Below, piece by piece: positions 18,424 through 26,568 of a stretch of DNA of 64,000 nucleotides. The notes under the pieces were generated by a model that made no database searches, was not told the origin of the DNA, and saw nothing but the letters and a program-made list of their open reading frames with translations. The position numbers and the translations under genes were made by a program. The stretch is from Pontibacter burrus (GTDB taxonomy: Bacteria > Bacteroidota > Bacteroidia > Cytophagales > Hymenobacteraceae): contig NZ_JAAGWD010000006.1 of NCBI RefSeq assembly GCF_010686685.1, positions 1-64,000 on the forward strand. The letters are read 5' to 3'. The stretch's first letter is position 1. Each line of letters begins with the position of its first letter.

Positions 18424-18431
18424 CAAATTTA
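18424..18431 (-). promoter_or_regulatory. Candidate -7 element of the S9 peptidase gene
   Basis: On the minus strand, TAAATTTG matches TAnnTTTG and lies four bases upstream of the ATG, which would give a leaderless or almost leaderless mRNA. No convincing -33 element was found at the expected distance. Confidence 0.4.
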
Positions 18432-18482
18432 AACGAATTGCCGACAATCTGAAACTATAGTTTGCCAAAGAGAAATCACGAA

Positions 18483-18517
18483 TTTGTAGTTAGTAAACTA
18501 TAGTTCACGTATATTTG
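18483..18517 (+). promoter_or_regulatory. Candidate promoter of the hisH-hisA-hisF-hisIE operon
   Basis: TATATTTG (18510-18517) is a consensus -7 box. TTTG at 18483-18486 could be the -33 box, but the 23-nt spacing is longer than ideal. An exact AACTATAGTT fills part of the spacer (18496-18505). The leader peptide ATG is five bases after the -7 box. Confidence 0.55.
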
Positions 18518-18522
18518 CAGCA

Positions 18523-18603
18523 ATGAAAGGCACAATGGCTCATATGCACCATCATCATGCACGAAGCAACAGTTTCGGAGCCGTATGCCTGTGGATTAGA
18601 TAG
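18523..18603 (+). CDS. Second histidine operon leader peptide
   Basis: A 26-codon ORF with His at residues 7 and 9-12 (AHMHHHHAR), so five of six consecutive residues are His. It starts five bases after a consensus -7 box and is followed by an intrinsic terminator at 18628-18660. The first downstream structural gene is hisH at 18950. The sequence is unrelated to the leader before hisG apart from its His run, so the two halves of the split his pathway carry independent attenuators. Confidence 0.82.
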   Translation: MKGTMAHMHHHHARSNSFGAVCLWIR

Positions 18604-18627
18604 AACTATAATCGTATATATCCAGAA

Positions 18628-18660
18628 AGCCTGACTCCGTAAACGAGTCAGGCTTTTTGT
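18628..18660 (+). terminator. Attenuator terminator of the second his operon
   Basis: AGCCTGACTC pairs with GAGTCAGGCT around a 7-nt loop and is followed by TTTTGTTTTTG. It lies 24 nt after the leader peptide stop and about 290 nt before hisH, so it terminates leader transcripts only. Confidence 0.88.
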
Positions 18661-18768
18661 TTTTGTCTGAATCAGGATTTTCAGGATGTAAGGATGGACA
18701 GTATGTAAGTATACTTTATTTTATAGCTATAGCTCTTTTGGCCTTCTAAGTCCGAAAGTTAACTGCTC

Positions 18769-18840
18769 GGGACTTCTTAGTCCCCGTAATGCGGATTAGG
18801 AAATCCGCAGCAGAATGGTTCCGGACAAGGATGTCCGGAA
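18769..18840. repeat. Cluster of three perfect tetraloop hairpins
   Basis: GGGACT-TCTT-AGTCCC (18769-18784), GCGGATT-AGGA-AATCCGC (18791-18808) and TTCCGGACA-AGGA-TGTCCGGAA (18819-18840). Stem sequences differ completely, stems are perfect, and loops are always four bases: AGGA twice, and AAGA on the opposite strand for the first. Confidence 0.75.
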
Positions 18841-18856
18841 CAGCAATTGTTAAGGT

Positions 18857-18916
18857 ATAAAAGCGAATCTAAGATTCGCAACTATAGAAAGACACGAAAA
18901 CGATTTTCGCGCCAGA
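18857..18916 (+). repeat. 60-nt structured repeat, copy A (before hisH)
   Basis: It aligns without gaps to 21038-21097. It forms two stems: GCGAATC-TAA-GATTCGC and CGAAAA-CGA-TTTTCG, separated by a half-palindrome AACTATAG, and ends GCGCCAGA. See copy B for the compensatory change. Confidence 0.7.
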
Positions 18917-18949
18917 ACTTTAAACTTTTAACTCTAAACTTTTAACTAA

Positions 18950-19531
18950 ATGAATCTAGTTATAGTTGATTACAAAGCGGGCAATGTGCAGTCAGTGCAG
19001 TTTGCGCTGGAGCGACTGGGGGTGCAGGCCACGTTGAGCGCCGATGCCGAAACTATAAAAGCTGCTGATAAAGTGATCTTCCCGGGTGTGGGACAGGCAG
19101 CTTCGGCAATGGCGCAACTGAAGGCGCGTAACCTGGACAAACTGCTGCCAACACTGGAGCAACCATTTTTTGGTGTTTGCCTGGGCATGCAGCTCCTGTG
19201 CCAGCACTCCGAAGAAGGTGATACCGAGCTACTCAATATCATTCCGCTATCGGTTAAGCATTTCGAAACAGAGTTGAAAGTACCGCACATGGGCTGGAAC
19301 CAGTTGGAGAACTTGCAGTCGCCTCTGTTTGAGGGGTTACAGGAGCAGGAGTATGCCTACTATGTGCACAGCTATTATGTGCCGCTAAGCGAGTTCACCA
19401 TTGCCCAGACTTCTTACCCCGAGCCTTTCTCGGCGGCGCTCAACTATAAAAACTTTTATGCAGCGCAGTTTCACCCTGAAAAGAGCGGAGCTGCCGGTTC
19501 TCAGATTCTTAAAAACTTTCTTGCTTTATGA
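18950..19531 (+). CDS. hisH: Imidazole glycerol phosphate synthase, glutaminase subunit
   Basis: HisH supplies ammonia from glutamine to HisF. It is a 193-residue class I amidotransferase starting MNLVIVDYKAGNVQSV, with nucleophile Cys in FGVCLGMQLLCQHS and the His-Glu pair in QFHPEKSG. It is the first structural gene of the second his operon and overlaps hisA by four bases. Confidence 0.96.
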   Translation: MNLVIVDYKAGNVQSVQFALERLGVQATLSADAETIKAADKVIFPGVGQAASAMAQLKARNLDKLLPTLEQPFFGVCLGMQLLCQHSEEGDTELLNIIPLSVKHFETELKVPHMGWNQLENLQSPLFEGLQEQEYAYYVHSYYVPLSEFTIAQTSYPEPFSAALNYKNFYAAQFHPEKSGAAGSQILKNFLAL

Positions 19532-20250
19532 TGGAGATCATCCCAGCGATAGACCTGATCAGCGGCCAATGTGTGCGCCTGACCGAAGGCGATTTTGCCC
19601 AGCAAACCACCTACGACAGCAATCCGCTGGAGGTAGCTAAAAGATTCGAATCACACGGCATTAAGCGTCTTCATTTAGTAGACCTAGATGGAGCCCGCGC
19701 CCGTAAACCTGTCAACCTTGCCGTGCTGGAAACTATAGCAAATAACACGAATCTAACTATAGATTTTGGTGGTGGTTTGCAGTCGGATGAGGCGGTTCAA
19801 CAGGCTTTTGATGCGGGTGCTTCGCAGATCACAGCCGGAAGCATAGCTGTGCGCGAACCGGAAACGGTTAAAAGCTGGATGCTAAAATATGGCCCGGAAA
19901 AGATCATTATCGGGGCAGATTTTAAAGGTACCAACATCGCCATCAGCGCCTGGACAGAAGAGAGCAAATATCCACTGCAGGACTTCATTTCGGGTTATGT
20001 GCAGACAGGAGCCAAACTGTTTATCTGTACCGATGTAAGCAAAGACGGCAAACTACAGGGGCCGTCAATCAACACGTATCGTCACCTGAAACTTACTTTA
20101 CCAGAAGCCGAAGTAATTGCAAGTGGCGGCGTTACAACTATAGCTGACCTGGAGCAGTTGCAGGAAATCGGGGTTAAAGGAGCTATTATTGGAAAAGCCA
20201 TTTACGAAGGCACCATTTTATTAAAAGATTTAGCACGATTTATATGTTAA
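19528..20250 (+). CDS. hisA: ProFAR isomerase (HisA)
   Basis: Isomerises ProFAR to PRFAR in a TIM barrel. The 240-residue product starts [18 protein letters not shown] (a second ATG follows directly at 19531). The general acid/base Asp lies in IPAIDL and the partner in [13 protein letters not shown]; phosphate loops are IDFGGGLQS and ASGGVTT. It overlaps hisH at its 5' end and hisF by seven bases at its 3' end. Confidence 0.96.
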   Translation: MMEIIPAIDLISGQCVRLTEGDFAQQTTYDSNPLEVAKRFESHGIKRLHLVDLDGARARKPVNLAVLETIANNTNLTIDFGGGLQSDEAVQQAFDAGASQITAGSIAVREPETVKSWMLKYGPEKIIIGADFKGTNIAISAWTEESKYPLQDFISGYVQTGAKLFICTDVSKDGKLQGPSINTYRHLKLTLPEAEVIASGGVTTIADLEQLQEIGVKGAIIGKAIYEGTILLKDLARFIC

Positions 20251-21002
20251 CCAAACGCATTATTCCCTGCCTCGATATTAAGGATGGCCGCTGTGTAAAA
20301 GGTGTGCAGTTCGAGAACATCCGCGATGCCGGCGACCCGGTGGAGCTGGCGAAATGGTATTCCCAACAGGGTGCCGACGAACTGGTGTTTCTGGACATAA
20401 CCGCTACCAACGAGGGCCGCAAAACTTTTGCCGAACTGGTACGCAACATTGCCCGCCACATTGATATCCCCTTTACAGTAGGCGGAGGTATTGGCGAAGT
20501 AGCAGATGTGGAAGTGTTGTTGCAGAACGGGGCCGACAAGGTTTCCATAAATTCATCCGCTATTAAAAATCCGCAGCTGGTAGAGGAACTGGCCAAGCAT
20601 TTCGGTAGCCAGTGCGTTACAGTTGCCATCGACACCAAGTATACCGAAGCCACCGGCTGGAAAGTATACACTCGCGCCGGAACTATAGAAACTGAACATT
20701 CAACTATAGATTGGGCCAGAAAAGTAGTGGAACTGGGTGCCGGGGAGATTCTACTGACCAGCATGAATAACGACGGTACAAAAGCTGGCTTCGCACTGGA
20801 TATCACCGCAGATGTGGCACAAGCTGTTACCGTTCCGGTAATTGCCTCAGGTGGAGCCGGTACCATGCAGCACTTTGCCGATGCCTTCCAGGTGGCCAAT
20901 GCCGACGCTGCTTTAGCCGCCAGCTTATTCCACTTCCGAGAACTAGAGATACCTAATCTTAAGCAATACCTGAAAACTCAGGGGGTGGATGTGCGGATTT
21001 AA
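20244..21002 (+). CDS. hisF: Imidazole glycerol phosphate synthase, cyclase subunit
   Basis: HisF joins HisH-derived ammonia to PRFAR, giving IGP and AICAR. It is a 252-residue TIM barrel starting [20 protein letters not shown], with the catalytic Asp in CLDIKDG and the second in [14 protein letters not shown]; phosphate loops are VGGGI and ASGGAG. It overlaps hisA, which implies coupled translation of hisH, hisA and hisF. Confidence 0.97.
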   Translation: MLTKRIIPCLDIKDGRCVKGVQFENIRDAGDPVELAKWYSQQGADELVFLDITATNEGRKTFAELVRNIARHIDIPFTVGGGIGEVADVEVLLQNGADKVSINSSAIKNPQLVEELAKHFGSQCVTVAIDTKYTEATGWKVYTRAGTIETEHSTIDWARKVVELGAGEILLTSMNNDGTKAGFALDITADVAQAVTVPVIASGGAGTMQHFADAFQVANADAALAASLFHFRELEIPNLKQYLKTQGVDVRI

Positions 21003-21037
21003 TCTTATTGGCGCGGAAGGTACTTCCGTGTCGAAGC

Positions 21038-21097
21038 ATAAAAGCGAATTTGTGGTTCGCAACTATAGCAAGGCACAAAAATGATTTTTGCGCCAGA
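21038..21097 (+). repeat. 60-nt structured repeat, copy B (hisF-hisIE)
   Basis: Same length as copy A at 18857. The second stem reads CAAAAA-TGA-TTTTTG, so a C-G pair in A is a T-A pair here: both sides changed and pairing was kept. In the first stem, two Watson-Crick pairs of A become G-T wobbles. This supports a conserved fold, at RNA level. Confidence 0.7.
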
Positions 21098-21168
21098 GTA
21101 AATGGTTTATTTTCTAACTATAAAATTCCCCTGGCGGCGGAATCTTTCCGGTGACTTTGGGTGTGGGT

Positions 21169-21222
21169 GAGTCTCCAGACTCACTGTTGCAAACTATAAA
21201 ACAAGCGAGTCTGGAGACTCGC
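21169..21222. repeat. Two tetraloop hairpins on opposite strands
   Basis: GAGTC-TCCA-GACTC (21169-21182) and GCGAGTC-TGGA-GACTCGC (21205-21222). The second is the reverse complement of the first with two more base pairs, so together they can also form a larger cruciform. Confidence 0.7.
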
Positions 21223-21314
21223 GTACACAAGGCGGCACAAGATGGGTTCTAGCGCCAGATTAGAGGAAAGAATACCTTTCTAACTTTTTAACTTCTAAAC
21301 CTTCTAACTATAAG

Positions 21315-21923
21315 ATGTTGGATTTCGATAAAATGGGCGGATTGGTGCCCGCAATTATTCAGGACGAGCAGACCAGCCAGGTACTGATGCTAGGTTATAT
21401 GAACCAGGAAGCGCTGGACAAAACCCGGCAGGAGGGACTTGTCACATTCTTCTCCCGCTCCAAAAACCGTCTCTGGACCAAAGGCGAAACTTCAGGCAAT
21501 ACCCTACAGGTGGTAACTATAGTGGAAGACTGCGACAATGATTCGGTGCTGATAAAAGTGAAGCCAAACGGACCGACATGCCATACCGGTAGCACCAGTT
21601 GTTTTGGAGAAGAAACTATAGCCAAACGGGCAAAAGCCATTCAGTTTATTGCGCAACTGGAAGAAGTGATTCAGCAACGCAAAGCTAATCCGATAGAAGG
21701 TTCTTACACCAATTTCTTAATTGATAAAGGCATTAACAAAATAGCCCAGAAAGTAGGAGAGGAAGCTGTAGAGACGGTGATAGATGCCGTAGCCGGAAAA
21801 ACCGAAACCATGAAAGGGGAGGCGGCCGATTTACTTTATCACCTGCTCGTGTTACTGGCAGCAAGTGGTTTGGAACTGGCTGATGTGGTGGCTGTGCTGC
21901 AGGAGCGCCATCAGAAAAACTAA
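21315..21923 (+). CDS. hisI: Bifunctional phosphoribosyl-AMP cyclohydrolase / phosphoribosyl-ATP pyrophosphatase
   Basis: HisIE performs steps two and three of the pathway. In 202 residues, the N-terminal ~110 are the PRA-CH domain (VLMLGYMNQEAL, SRSKNRLWTKGETSGN, metal motif DCDNDS and CHTGSTSCF), and the C-terminal ~85 are the PRA-PH domain (KVGEEAVETVIDA, GEAADLLYHLLVLL). It is the last gene of the second his operon and is followed by a strong terminator. Confidence 0.96.
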   Translation: MLDFDKMGGLVPAIIQDEQTSQVLMLGYMNQEALDKTRQEGLVTFFSRSKNRLWTKGETSGNTLQVVTIVEDCDNDSVLIKVKPNGPTCHTGSTSCFGEETIAKRAKAIQFIAQLEEVIQQRKANPIEGSYTNFLIDKGINKIAQKVGEEAVETVIDAVAGKTETMKGEAADLLYHLLVLLAASGLELADVVAVLQERHQKN

Positions 21924-21940
21924 ACTATTGTTTAACTATA

Positions 21941-21981
21941 AAAAAGAGCTGCAACTACAGGCTATAGTTGCAGCTCTTTTT
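21941..21981 (+). terminator. Terminator after hisIE
   Basis: A perfect 17-bp stem, AAAAAGAGCTGCAACTA (21941-21957) with its complement at 21965-21981, loop 7 nt, ending in a T-run. The right arm includes a CTATAGTT half-site. It is also usable by the opposite-strand lipoprotein gene. Confidence 0.9.
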
Positions 21982-21984
21982 GTT

Positions 21985-22563
21985 TTATGGATTTGTAATT
22001 AGCACTGCATTTTTAAAGGTACCCGTTACAGTTACATCACATCTTCTTGGGTTACTGGTAGGTGCTTTAAGCATCGGATCAGGCACATCCTCCATAGTTA
22101 ATTCATAGGTGCCGCTGATCAGGTTGTGTTGTTTGTTGTACTCCGTGATCTTTAGCTCACCACCCATAAAATTGCCTTGGCTGAAGTAAGCGCTGCCTGA
22201 GCCATCATTATTATCATAGATGTAAGTTGTGTTTGCCTTACCGGTTTCAGGGTTGGGGAGTGTTTTTAAACTATAGACGCCCACATACCCATTCAGCAAA
22301 TCTGCTTTCTTAACCTCAAAAGCTACTTCGTCGGGCTCGGCTGCTAAGTACATGGTTAGCTGATCGTTTTCCAGGTTAATGCCGGTATTGAAATCAGCGG
22401 TGGTATAGTTAGCTTTCTTCGTTTCATGGGTGTCATGGTACACAAACGTGCGCTCCATGGTCAGTTCCATCTTCGGAACAGCAACCTCTTCTTTATCGCT
22501 GTCGCATGAAAAATTAAATAAAGCCAGCGATGCTACCCCAAAATAAAGTAATGTCTTTTTCAT
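21985..22563 (-). CDS. Hypothetical lipoprotein
   Basis: 192 residues. The signal peptide MKKTLLYFGVASLALFNFSC ends in a lipobox with Cys20, so the mature protein should be lipid-anchored; the acidic DSDKEEV after the Cys is compatible with outer-membrane sorting. The rest is predicted beta-rich, without a family I recognise. It stands alone between convergent hisIE and the downstream hydrolase gene. Confidence 0.75.
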   Translation of the reverse strand: MKKTLLYFGVASLALFNFSCDSDKEEVAVPKMELTMERTFVYHDTHETKKANYTTADFNTGINLENDQLTMYLAAEPDEVAFEVKKADLLNGYVGVYSLKTLPNPETGKANTTYIYDNNDGSGSAYFSQGNFMGGELKITEYNKQHNLISGTYELTMEDVPDPMLKAPTSNPRRCDVTVTGTFKNAVLITNP

Positions 22564-22611
22564 AGTTTTATTTGTTTGGAAAAGCCATTTGCCAAGATCA
22601 TGCCAAATATT

Positions 22612-23478
22612 TTATTTCCTTAATATAAAACTATGGATTGCATCGGCCACTTCACCACCACGTTCTTCCTGCACAAAATGGCCAGCTTTATATTTTATCG
22701 TTTTAGCCTCCGGAAACGCCTGCTGCCACTTCTCTAAGAAGTGTACAGGTAAAAGTTTGTCTTTCTCGCCCCACAGAAACAGTTTATCTATAGTTCGAAG
22801 TTTATCGCGCTGCTGCCACAGTTCATTAAAATAGGCTTCGGACTCATGCAGGGCTTTGGCAAACATCCAGGTACCCATTCGTTTCTTTGATGATGCTAAG
22901 GGTTTCTGGTAATGCTGCTTAATGTCTTTGGTCAGGTGCTTCCGTTCATGGTAACCTTGCGGGAGCAATACATTTGCCGAGAAGCCCAGTTGCAGGTACA
23001 GAAAACGCCCGATGCCACCTGCCATAAACCGGCTGATCTTCATAATCTTTTTCTCTTCTTCCAGGCTCCACATCCAGGTATTCATTATGACGAGGTTCTT
23101 CACGTTCTCAGGGTGCCGTTGCGCGTACCGTAAGCCAATCGGGCCACCAAAATCATGCACCACCAGCGTAATGTTTTTTAGCTGCAGATGCTCAATCAGT
23201 TGCTCCAGGTTATCGGCGTGTGCCTCCGGGGTATACGCAAAACCAGCTGGCTTTTCAGACAACCCGAATCCGAGATGATCAACGGCAATGCAGCGGTAAT
23301 TCCGGCTCAGGGTTTTAATTTGCTGCCGCCATACAAACGACCAGGTTGGCGTGCCATGCACAAACAAGATCGGCTCGCCCTGGCCTTCATCTACGTAATG
23401 CATTTTACCCGCCGGCAAATCCAGCGTATGATGCGCAAAAGGGTAGAGAATTCGGTCGAGCCATTTTGGAGAGTTCAT
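22612..23478 (-). CDS. Alpha/beta hydrolase, haloalkane dehalogenase-like
   Basis: 288 residues. The oxyanion motif is FVHGTPTWSF, the nucleophile Asp lies in VVHDFGGPIG, and AGHFVQEE near the end supplies the catalytic His. The family includes haloalkane dehalogenases, epoxide hydrolases and related esterases with an Asp nucleophile. In characterised dehalogenases the residue after the nucleophile is a halide-binding Trp and the HGN motif gives a second ligand; here these are Phe and Thr. Dehalogenase activity is therefore doubtful and an epoxide or lactone substrate is as likely. It is divergent from the AsmA-like gene. Confidence 0.8.
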   Translation of the reverse strand: MNSPKWLDRILYPFAHHTLDLPAGKMHYVDEGQGEPILFVHGTPTWSFVWRQQIKTLSRNYRCIAVDHLGFGLSEKPAGFAYTPEAHADNLEQLIEHLQLKNITLVVHDFGGPIGLRYAQRHPENVKNLVIMNTWMWSLEEEKKIMKISRFMAGGIGRFLYLQLGFSANVLLPQGYHERKHLTKDIKQHYQKPLASSKKRMGTWMFAKALHESEAYFNELWQQRDKLRTIDKLFLWGEKDKLLPVHFLEKWQQAFPEAKTIKYKAGHFVQEERGGEVADAIHSFILRK

Positions 23479-23619
23479 AATACGATGTGGTTTACACTAC
23501 ATTTTATATCTGGCGAAGTTAAATCTAAATCTCCTGTACGTAAAAATTTTATAGTTGCACCCCAATTAGCTGTGCAGGAACTATAGTTCTGCGTATGCCT
23601 TTTAAATCGTACATAAACA

Positions 23620-25284
23620 ATGGTTCGGATTAAGAATACAGCAACAAGTTGGAGAAAGATCGGAGCCTGGATTTTAGCCCTTGCACTCATCGTCTTGGCA
23701 GTGCTGTTTCTGGCTATTACCAGGCTACCGAACCAGCTAGAGAGAATGGTAGCGGAAGAGTCTGGCGGCCTCTATGCATTGCACCTGCATGGGTTTTCGG
23801 TATCACCATTCACTGGTAACCTGTCAGTAGATAGTCTGGTGCTGGAACCGGATACAGTGCAATGGCATAAGCAGGTCAAACTTAACCAAAGGGCTCCACG
23901 CATTCTTTTTAAAGTACGGATGAAAGCGTTTGAAGCTACCGATGTCAACCTGTTTGGAATTATGTTTGGCCTGCCAGCAAAAGCAGATCAGTTAACGCTA
24001 AAGTACCCGGCTATCACACTCATCGAAATGCACCCGGATACAAGTGAACGACAAAAGGCATTTTACCAAACAGCAAAAGGGGATTTGAAAGGGATGCACG
24101 TCGGTTCTATTAAGTTAGACAGCGCTAGCCTGAAGTATAAGCTCAACTATAGCAGTAGCGATTATCTGCTGGATGTGTCTTATTTTAATTTAAAAGCTGA
24201 GGATTTTAGGTTGGATAGCTCGTCTTATGTTGGCAAGGGCAGAGCTTATTATGCCCGGCAGATAGACCTGAAAACAGGACCGGTAAACTATAAATTTACT
24301 GATGGGATGTATCATGCAATCGTCGGGGGAATAGCACTAAATACACAGGCACAAACTATAGACGCAAAAGAGCTGCACCTAAAACCCCTGCTTTCTGCAC
24401 TGAATATGTCGGCTGCGAAAGGGGAGTCTGTTACAACTAATGATCTTAAGATAAGCAAAGTGCATGTTAGTGGAATGGATTATGCAGCGTACTCCAGGCA
24501 TAACGCTTTAAAGGTGCAGCACATGTTACTCGACTGTGTTCAGCTGTCAGCTCATAAGAATAGAAAAACAAAGCAGCCAGAAAAGCAGAAACCAACACTG
24601 CATCAAATGGCCAGGGAAATGGGATTTCTGTTCAAGATCGACACGCTCGAAGTGAAGAATGGCTTCATTCGGTATTCTGAACTTGCTCCTGAAGGCAAAG
24701 AGCCGGGTTACATCACACTAAATGGACTAAAGGGTTCGGTCATAAATTTATCGAATATGCCCGAGCATATGTCTGATGAAACGCCGGCTCTGCTGCAATG
24801 CAGTTTCCGGTTGATGAATGAAGCCCCTATTGACGTGAACGTGCTGTTGCCATTGCTCCACAAAGAAGAGTACCACGCGTTGCAGGTTACATTTGGGCCT
24901 TTGAACCCTGCCATTTTAAACCCGATGCTTGTGCCGGTATCTTATATAAAAGTTAAGAACGGTAACCTGAGCAGTGGCAGTTTTAAAGCAGATCTTACCG
25001 CAAAGACGGGCACCGGTAGCATGATAGTATACTATAACAACCTGGAAATAGAGCTGTTAAATAAAGGGGAACCTGACAAACAGAGTCTCGGTAACAAGTT
25101 GCTCTCAAAAGTAGCCGATTGGGTGGCGATAAAAGACGCGAACCCGATGCCCGGCGAAAAACCCAGGATGGGGACTATAGCAGTTACCCGCGATCCCACC
25201 AAATCCATTCTGCATCACTGGAAATCCTGTGCTGTAAGTGGCTTGCTGTCAACTATAGGTCTGGATAAAATAGCTGAAAAGTGA
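23620..25284 (+). CDS. Hypothetical AsmA/DUF748-like membrane-anchored protein
   Basis: 554 residues with one N-terminal membrane segment (WILALALIVLAVLFLAI, about 17-33) and a long, probably periplasmic, beta-rich part. LSVDSLVLEPDT, LKDLKISKVHVSG-like strands and repeated short beta motifs resemble the AsmA/TamB-like group that spans the periplasm; this is a weak assignment. A Lys/Gln-rich linker follows residue ~300. It stands alone, with an exact AACTATAGTT in its promoter region (23579-23588). Confidence 0.6.
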   Translation: MVRIKNTATSWRKIGAWILALALIVLAVLFLAITRLPNQLERMVAEESGGLYALHLHGFSVSPFTGNLSVDSLVLEPDTVQWHKQVKLNQRAPRILFKVRMKAFEATDVNLFGIMFGLPAKADQLTLKYPAITLIEMHPDTSERQKAFYQTAKGDLKGMHVGSIKLDSASLKYKLNYSSSDYLLDVSYFNLKAEDFRLDSSSYVGKGRAYYARQIDLKTGPVNYKFTDGMYHAIVGGIALNTQAQTIDAKELHLKPLLSALNMSAAKGESVTTNDLKISKVHVSGMDYAAYSRHNALKVQHMLLDCVQLSAHKNRKTKQPEKQKPTLHQMAREMGFLFKIDTLEVKNGFIRYSELAPEGKEPGYITLNGLKGSVINLSNMPEHMSDETPALLQCSFRLMNEAPIDVNVLLPLLHKEEYHALQVTFGPLNPAILNPMLVPVSYIKVKNGNLSSGSFKADLTAKTGTGSMIVYYNNLEIELLNKGEPDKQSLGNKLLSKVADWVAIKDANPMPGEKPRMGTIAVTRDPTKSILHHWKSCAVSGLLSTIGLDKIAEK

Positions 25285-25302
25285 GTTAAATATAAAGCCG
25301 GG

Positions 25303-25320
25303 TACTTAAACTTTTAAGTA
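25303..25320. repeat. Small inverted repeat between convergent genes
   Basis: TACTTAA-ACTT-TTAAGTA, a perfect 7-bp stem with a 4-nt loop. No T-run follows, so a terminator role is uncertain. Confidence 0.4.
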
Positions 25321-25404
25321 GGTCTGGTCTATAGTTTATGCTTTCGGATATAGAGATAACAGCGGTGTTGCAGAATCCCTAATCAGGAGTTTGATGCTTA
25401 GCGT

Positions 25405-26568
25405 TTACTGGCCCAGGATTTCCTGAATTATGCCATAGAACAAAGCGGCTCCTGTAGGGATCAGGTCATCAGGAAAATCATAATCGGTATGGTGGAGTTG
25501 TGCATGCCCGGAGCCGGCGCCGAGGCCAAAGAAGGCACCTTTGTAGCGAGCAGTAAAGTGGCCGAAATCCTCTGACCACCTGAAGGGTTGTAAAGCTTCC
25601 TGTTGCTCTAGATCCAACCTGGAAGCTACTTTTCGTATTGTTTCTACTTCGGCTTTTGAGTTTATAGTTGCCGTAAATTCTTCTGTAAACCGAATGGTAA
25701 AAGCCAGGCTATAGTTTGCGGAAACCTGCTCCACGCATTGTTGCGTCAGTGCTTTTAATTTCTGCATGTCCTCAGGCATGTAGGCTCTAAGTGTAGCCAT
25801 TATAGTTGCAAAGCCTGGGTTGGTCCCAAAAGCAACTTCACCTAAACGTGCATGAATAACGGTAATCAGCGCAAAACTGCTGAATTGTTCTTTCTCTTCT
25901 GCAATGCGGTTAAAACCAAGCAGAATTTCCGCCATGGCTTGCCCTGGATTTAGGCCATTCTCCGGCTCCGCCGCATGCGACGATTTTCCTTGCAGCTCGA
26001 TTATCATCCCGGTGGATGCAGCAGCAAACACCTCTTCGCGGACTACAACCTGGTGCAAAGTATAACCCGGCAGGTTATGCAAACCAAAAACATAATCCGG
26101 CTTTATTTCTTCAGTAAATCGCTTATCATTTAGCACAGCCATTGCACCGGCTCCAGTTTCTTCGGCAGGTTGGTAAAGTAATACAATTTTGCCGCGCACA
26201 GGCTTTTGCTGGTGCACTATACTTCCGAGTGCAGTAAGGATGGCCATGTGTCCGTCGTGCCCGCATTTGTGTCCTTTGCCTTCGTAAACCGATCTATAAG
26301 GGAGGTCCTGATTTGCTTCTGCAATCGGCAATGCATCCAGCTCGGCCCGGAAAACTATAGTTGGCCCATCTGGCGAGATGCCATTAAAAACAGCGGCCAC
26401 ACCCGTTTCTCCCAGATTGGTATAAATCTTATCAGGATTATACCGCTGCAGAAAAGAAACGACCCGCTCGGCAGTCTCATTTTCGGAGCCTGAAAGTTCG
26501 GGGTGTTGATGTAGCGTGTGGCGTAATGTAACCAAATCGGTCAGGTCAGTGAGTGCGGGTAGAGGCAT
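25405..26568 (-). CDS. M20 family amidohydrolase (N-acyl amino acid / hippurate hydrolase type)
   Basis: 387 residues from the ATG at 26568 (MPLPALTDLTDLV). The 26 residues encoded further upstream look non-coding and overlap promoter-like DNA. Metal and substrate motifs are RHTLHQHPELSGSE, FRAELDALPI, HKCGHDGHMAIL, YQPAEETGAGA and FGLHNLPG, all typical of the M20D group that releases amino acids from N-acyl or indole-acetyl conjugates. No signal peptide, so it is cytosolic. Single gene. Confidence 0.9.
   Translation of the reverse strand: MPLPALTDLTDLVTLRHTLHQHPELSGSENETAERVVSFLQRYNPDKIYTNLGETGVAAVFNGISPDGPTIVFRAELDALPIAEANQDLPYRSVYEGKGHKCGHDGHMAILTALGSIVHQQKPVRGKIVLLYQPAEETGAGAMAVLNDKRFTEEIKPDYVFGLHNLPGYTLHQVVVREEVFAAASTGMIIELQGKSSHAAEPENGLNPGQAMAEILLGFNRIAEEKEQFSSFALITVIHARLGEVAFGTNPGFATIMATLRAYMPEDMQKLKALTQQCVEQVSANYSLAFTIRFTEEFTATINSKAEVETIRKVASRLDLEQQEALQPFRWSEDFGHFTARYKGAFFGLGAGSGHAQLHHTDYDFPDDLIPTGAALFYGIIQEILGQ

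Larger units (their letters stand above)
18661..18949 (+). other. Long structured leader between attenuator and hisH
   Basis: No ORF is evident. The region is packed with perfect small hairpins (18769-18840) and a 60-nt structured repeat (18857-18916), and ends in an ACTTTTAACT-rich run just before hisH. If the attenuator is read through, all of this is in the hisH mRNA leader. Confidence 0.6.
21003..21314 (+). other. Repeat-rich spacer between hisF and hisIE
   Basis: A 312-nt non-coding stretch within the operon. It contains the hairpin CGGAAG-GTA-CTTCCG (21014-21028), structured repeat copy B, two tetraloop hairpins, and a partial third copy of the structured repeat's 3' half (about 21230-21258, ending GCGCCAGA). 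It ends in a TTTTTAACTTCTAAAC run before the hisIE ATG. Confidence 0.7.
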
